Of a stretch of 5,827 nt of DNA, positions 5,285-5,827 are shown in pieces. The stretch's first letter is position 1. Each line of letters starts with the position of its first letter. Source of the DNA: Phycisphaerae bacterium. Its GTDB lineage: Bacteria > Planctomycetota > Phycisphaerae > UBA1845 > PWPN01. The notes beneath the pieces were generated by a model, which did not search any database, was not told the origin of the DNA, and worked only from the letters and a program-made list of their open reading frames with translations. The stretch spans positions 1 to 5,827 of the forward strand of contig JAPKGY010000239.1 of assembly GCA_026647385.1 (NCBI GenBank), written 5' to 3'. A program made the position numbers and the translations under genes.

Positions 5285-5827
5285 TCACGCCTGTGCCCGC
5301 GCGGCGCGACTGGGATGCAGCGCCCGCACGAGCTGACGGATGGCCTGCCGGAGTCGTTGCTCGTTCTCGACCAGGGCGATCCGCACGTACCCCTCGCCGT
5401 TCTCGCCGAAGGCGCGCCCGGGTGCCAGGGCAACCTCCGCTTCATCCATCATCCGCATCACAAAGTCGATCGTGGACTGACCCGCCAGATGCTCGTCCTT
5501 GACCCGGGCCCACACGAACATGCTGGCTCGCGGCGACTCGACTTCCCACCCCAGACGGCGACAGCCCTCCACCACGACGTCCCGCCGCTCCTCGTAAACC
5601 TTCGCCTGTCGGACGACGTCCTCCTGGCAATGCCGCATCGCGATGATCGAGGCGATCTGGATCGGCGAGAAGATCCCATAGTCGTAGTAGCCCTTGATCG
5701 TCGCCAGCGAATCCACCATCGTCCGGTTGCCCACGCAGAAGCCGATCCGCCAGCCCGCCATGTTGTACGGCTTGCTCATCGTGATGAACTCGACGCCCAC
5801 GTCCTTGGCGCCCCGGGCGCTCAAAAA
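5285..5827 (-). CDS. alaC: Class I/II aminotransferase, AlaC-like, C-terminal 180 residues (5' end outside window)
   Basis: A PLP-dependent aminotransferase of fold type I. The frame enters from the window edge and ends at TGA 5287-5285; the missing N-terminal part would be a little over half of a typical 390-410 residue enzyme. TTG at 5824 is not a real start, since the family continues upstream of this point. Counting from the edge, TMSKPYNMAGWRIGF (16-30) holds the PLP-binding Lys19 (codon 5773-5771) and phosphate-contacting Arg27; GYVRIALVEN (146-155) holds Arg149, which binds the substrate carboxylate. Other stretches (KGYYDYGIFSPIQ, ASMFVWARV, APGRAFGENGEG) closely follow E. coli AlaC as I recall it, which moves an amino group between glutamate and pyruvate. 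Aspartate aminotransferase or LL-diaminopimelate aminotransferase relatives share many of these motifs, so the exact substrate is less certain than the family. It is the first visible gene of the run with hisH and serA. Confidence 0.88.
   Translation of the reverse strand, partial: FLSARGAKDVGVEFITMSKPYNMAGWRIGFCVGNRTMVDSLATIKGYYDYGIFSPIQIASIIAMRHCQEDVVRQAKVYEERRDVVVEGCRRLGWEVESPRASMFVWARVKDEHLAGQSTIDFVMRMMDEAEVALAPGRAFGENGEGYVRIALVENEQRLRQAIRQLVRALHPSRAARAQA

Noticed and set aside
5263..5445. N-terminal extension of hisH to an upstream start at 5445
   Set aside because: The extra 61 residues lie within the aminotransferase coding region in another frame and have no likeness to HisH; the family starts at the IAIVDYG strand.
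4630..5502. Plus-strand open frame of 290 residues opposite hisH and the aminotransferase
   Set aside because: It is a shadow of hisH, which has a full catalytic triad on the other strand.

Overview
The window is a GC-rich stretch of bacterial chromosome with ordinary house-keeping genes on the right and polysaccharide-related genes on the left. The GC-rich codon use, the mycobacterial-type long SerA and a secreted arabinofuranosidase-like enzyme beside a large-protein C-terminal beta domain fit an uncultured planctomycete-like or related bacterium. That placement is an inference; no rRNA or tRNA is present to fix it.

Right side (5827 down to 3048, minus strand): a compact run of three genes, all read leftwards. 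It holds the C-terminal half of an AlaC-type class I aminotransferase (start outside the window), then hisH 22 bases later, then a long-form serA 10 bases after hisH. The serA Shine-Dalgarno sequence overlaps the hisH stop codon, so the three are probably one operon for amino-acid synthesis (alanine or another transamination product, histidine, serine). No clear rho-independent terminator follows serA.

Middle (3047 to 2676): 372 bases without a convincing gene. They hold several short palindromes, one 7-base inverted repeat, a 24-base-period direct repeat and a good Shine-Dalgarno for the next gene. An open frame that overlaps the serA stop as TAATG runs through it but does not look coding.

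Left-centre (2675 to 553, minus strand): a signal-peptide-bearing GH51-like alpha-L-arabinofuranosidase, broken into two overlapping reading frames. The first carries the acid/base Glu (GNENWG), the second the probable nucleophile (TEWN). One missing base at about 1860/1861 would restore a single 707-residue protein. A CBM4/9-like beta-sandwich of about 145 residues appears to be inserted between the nucleophile strand and the rest of the catalytic barrel.

Far left (1 to 578, plus strand): the last 191 residues of a gene that starts before the window, ending in a beta-rich domain of the kind found at the end of large secreted carbohydrate-active proteins. It converges with the arabinofuranosidase gene and overlaps its tail by 26 bases.

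I did not find a clear new multi-gene system. The points most worth a second look are the split GH51 gene, its inserted carbohydrate-binding domain, and the altered serine-contact positions in the SerA ACT domain.
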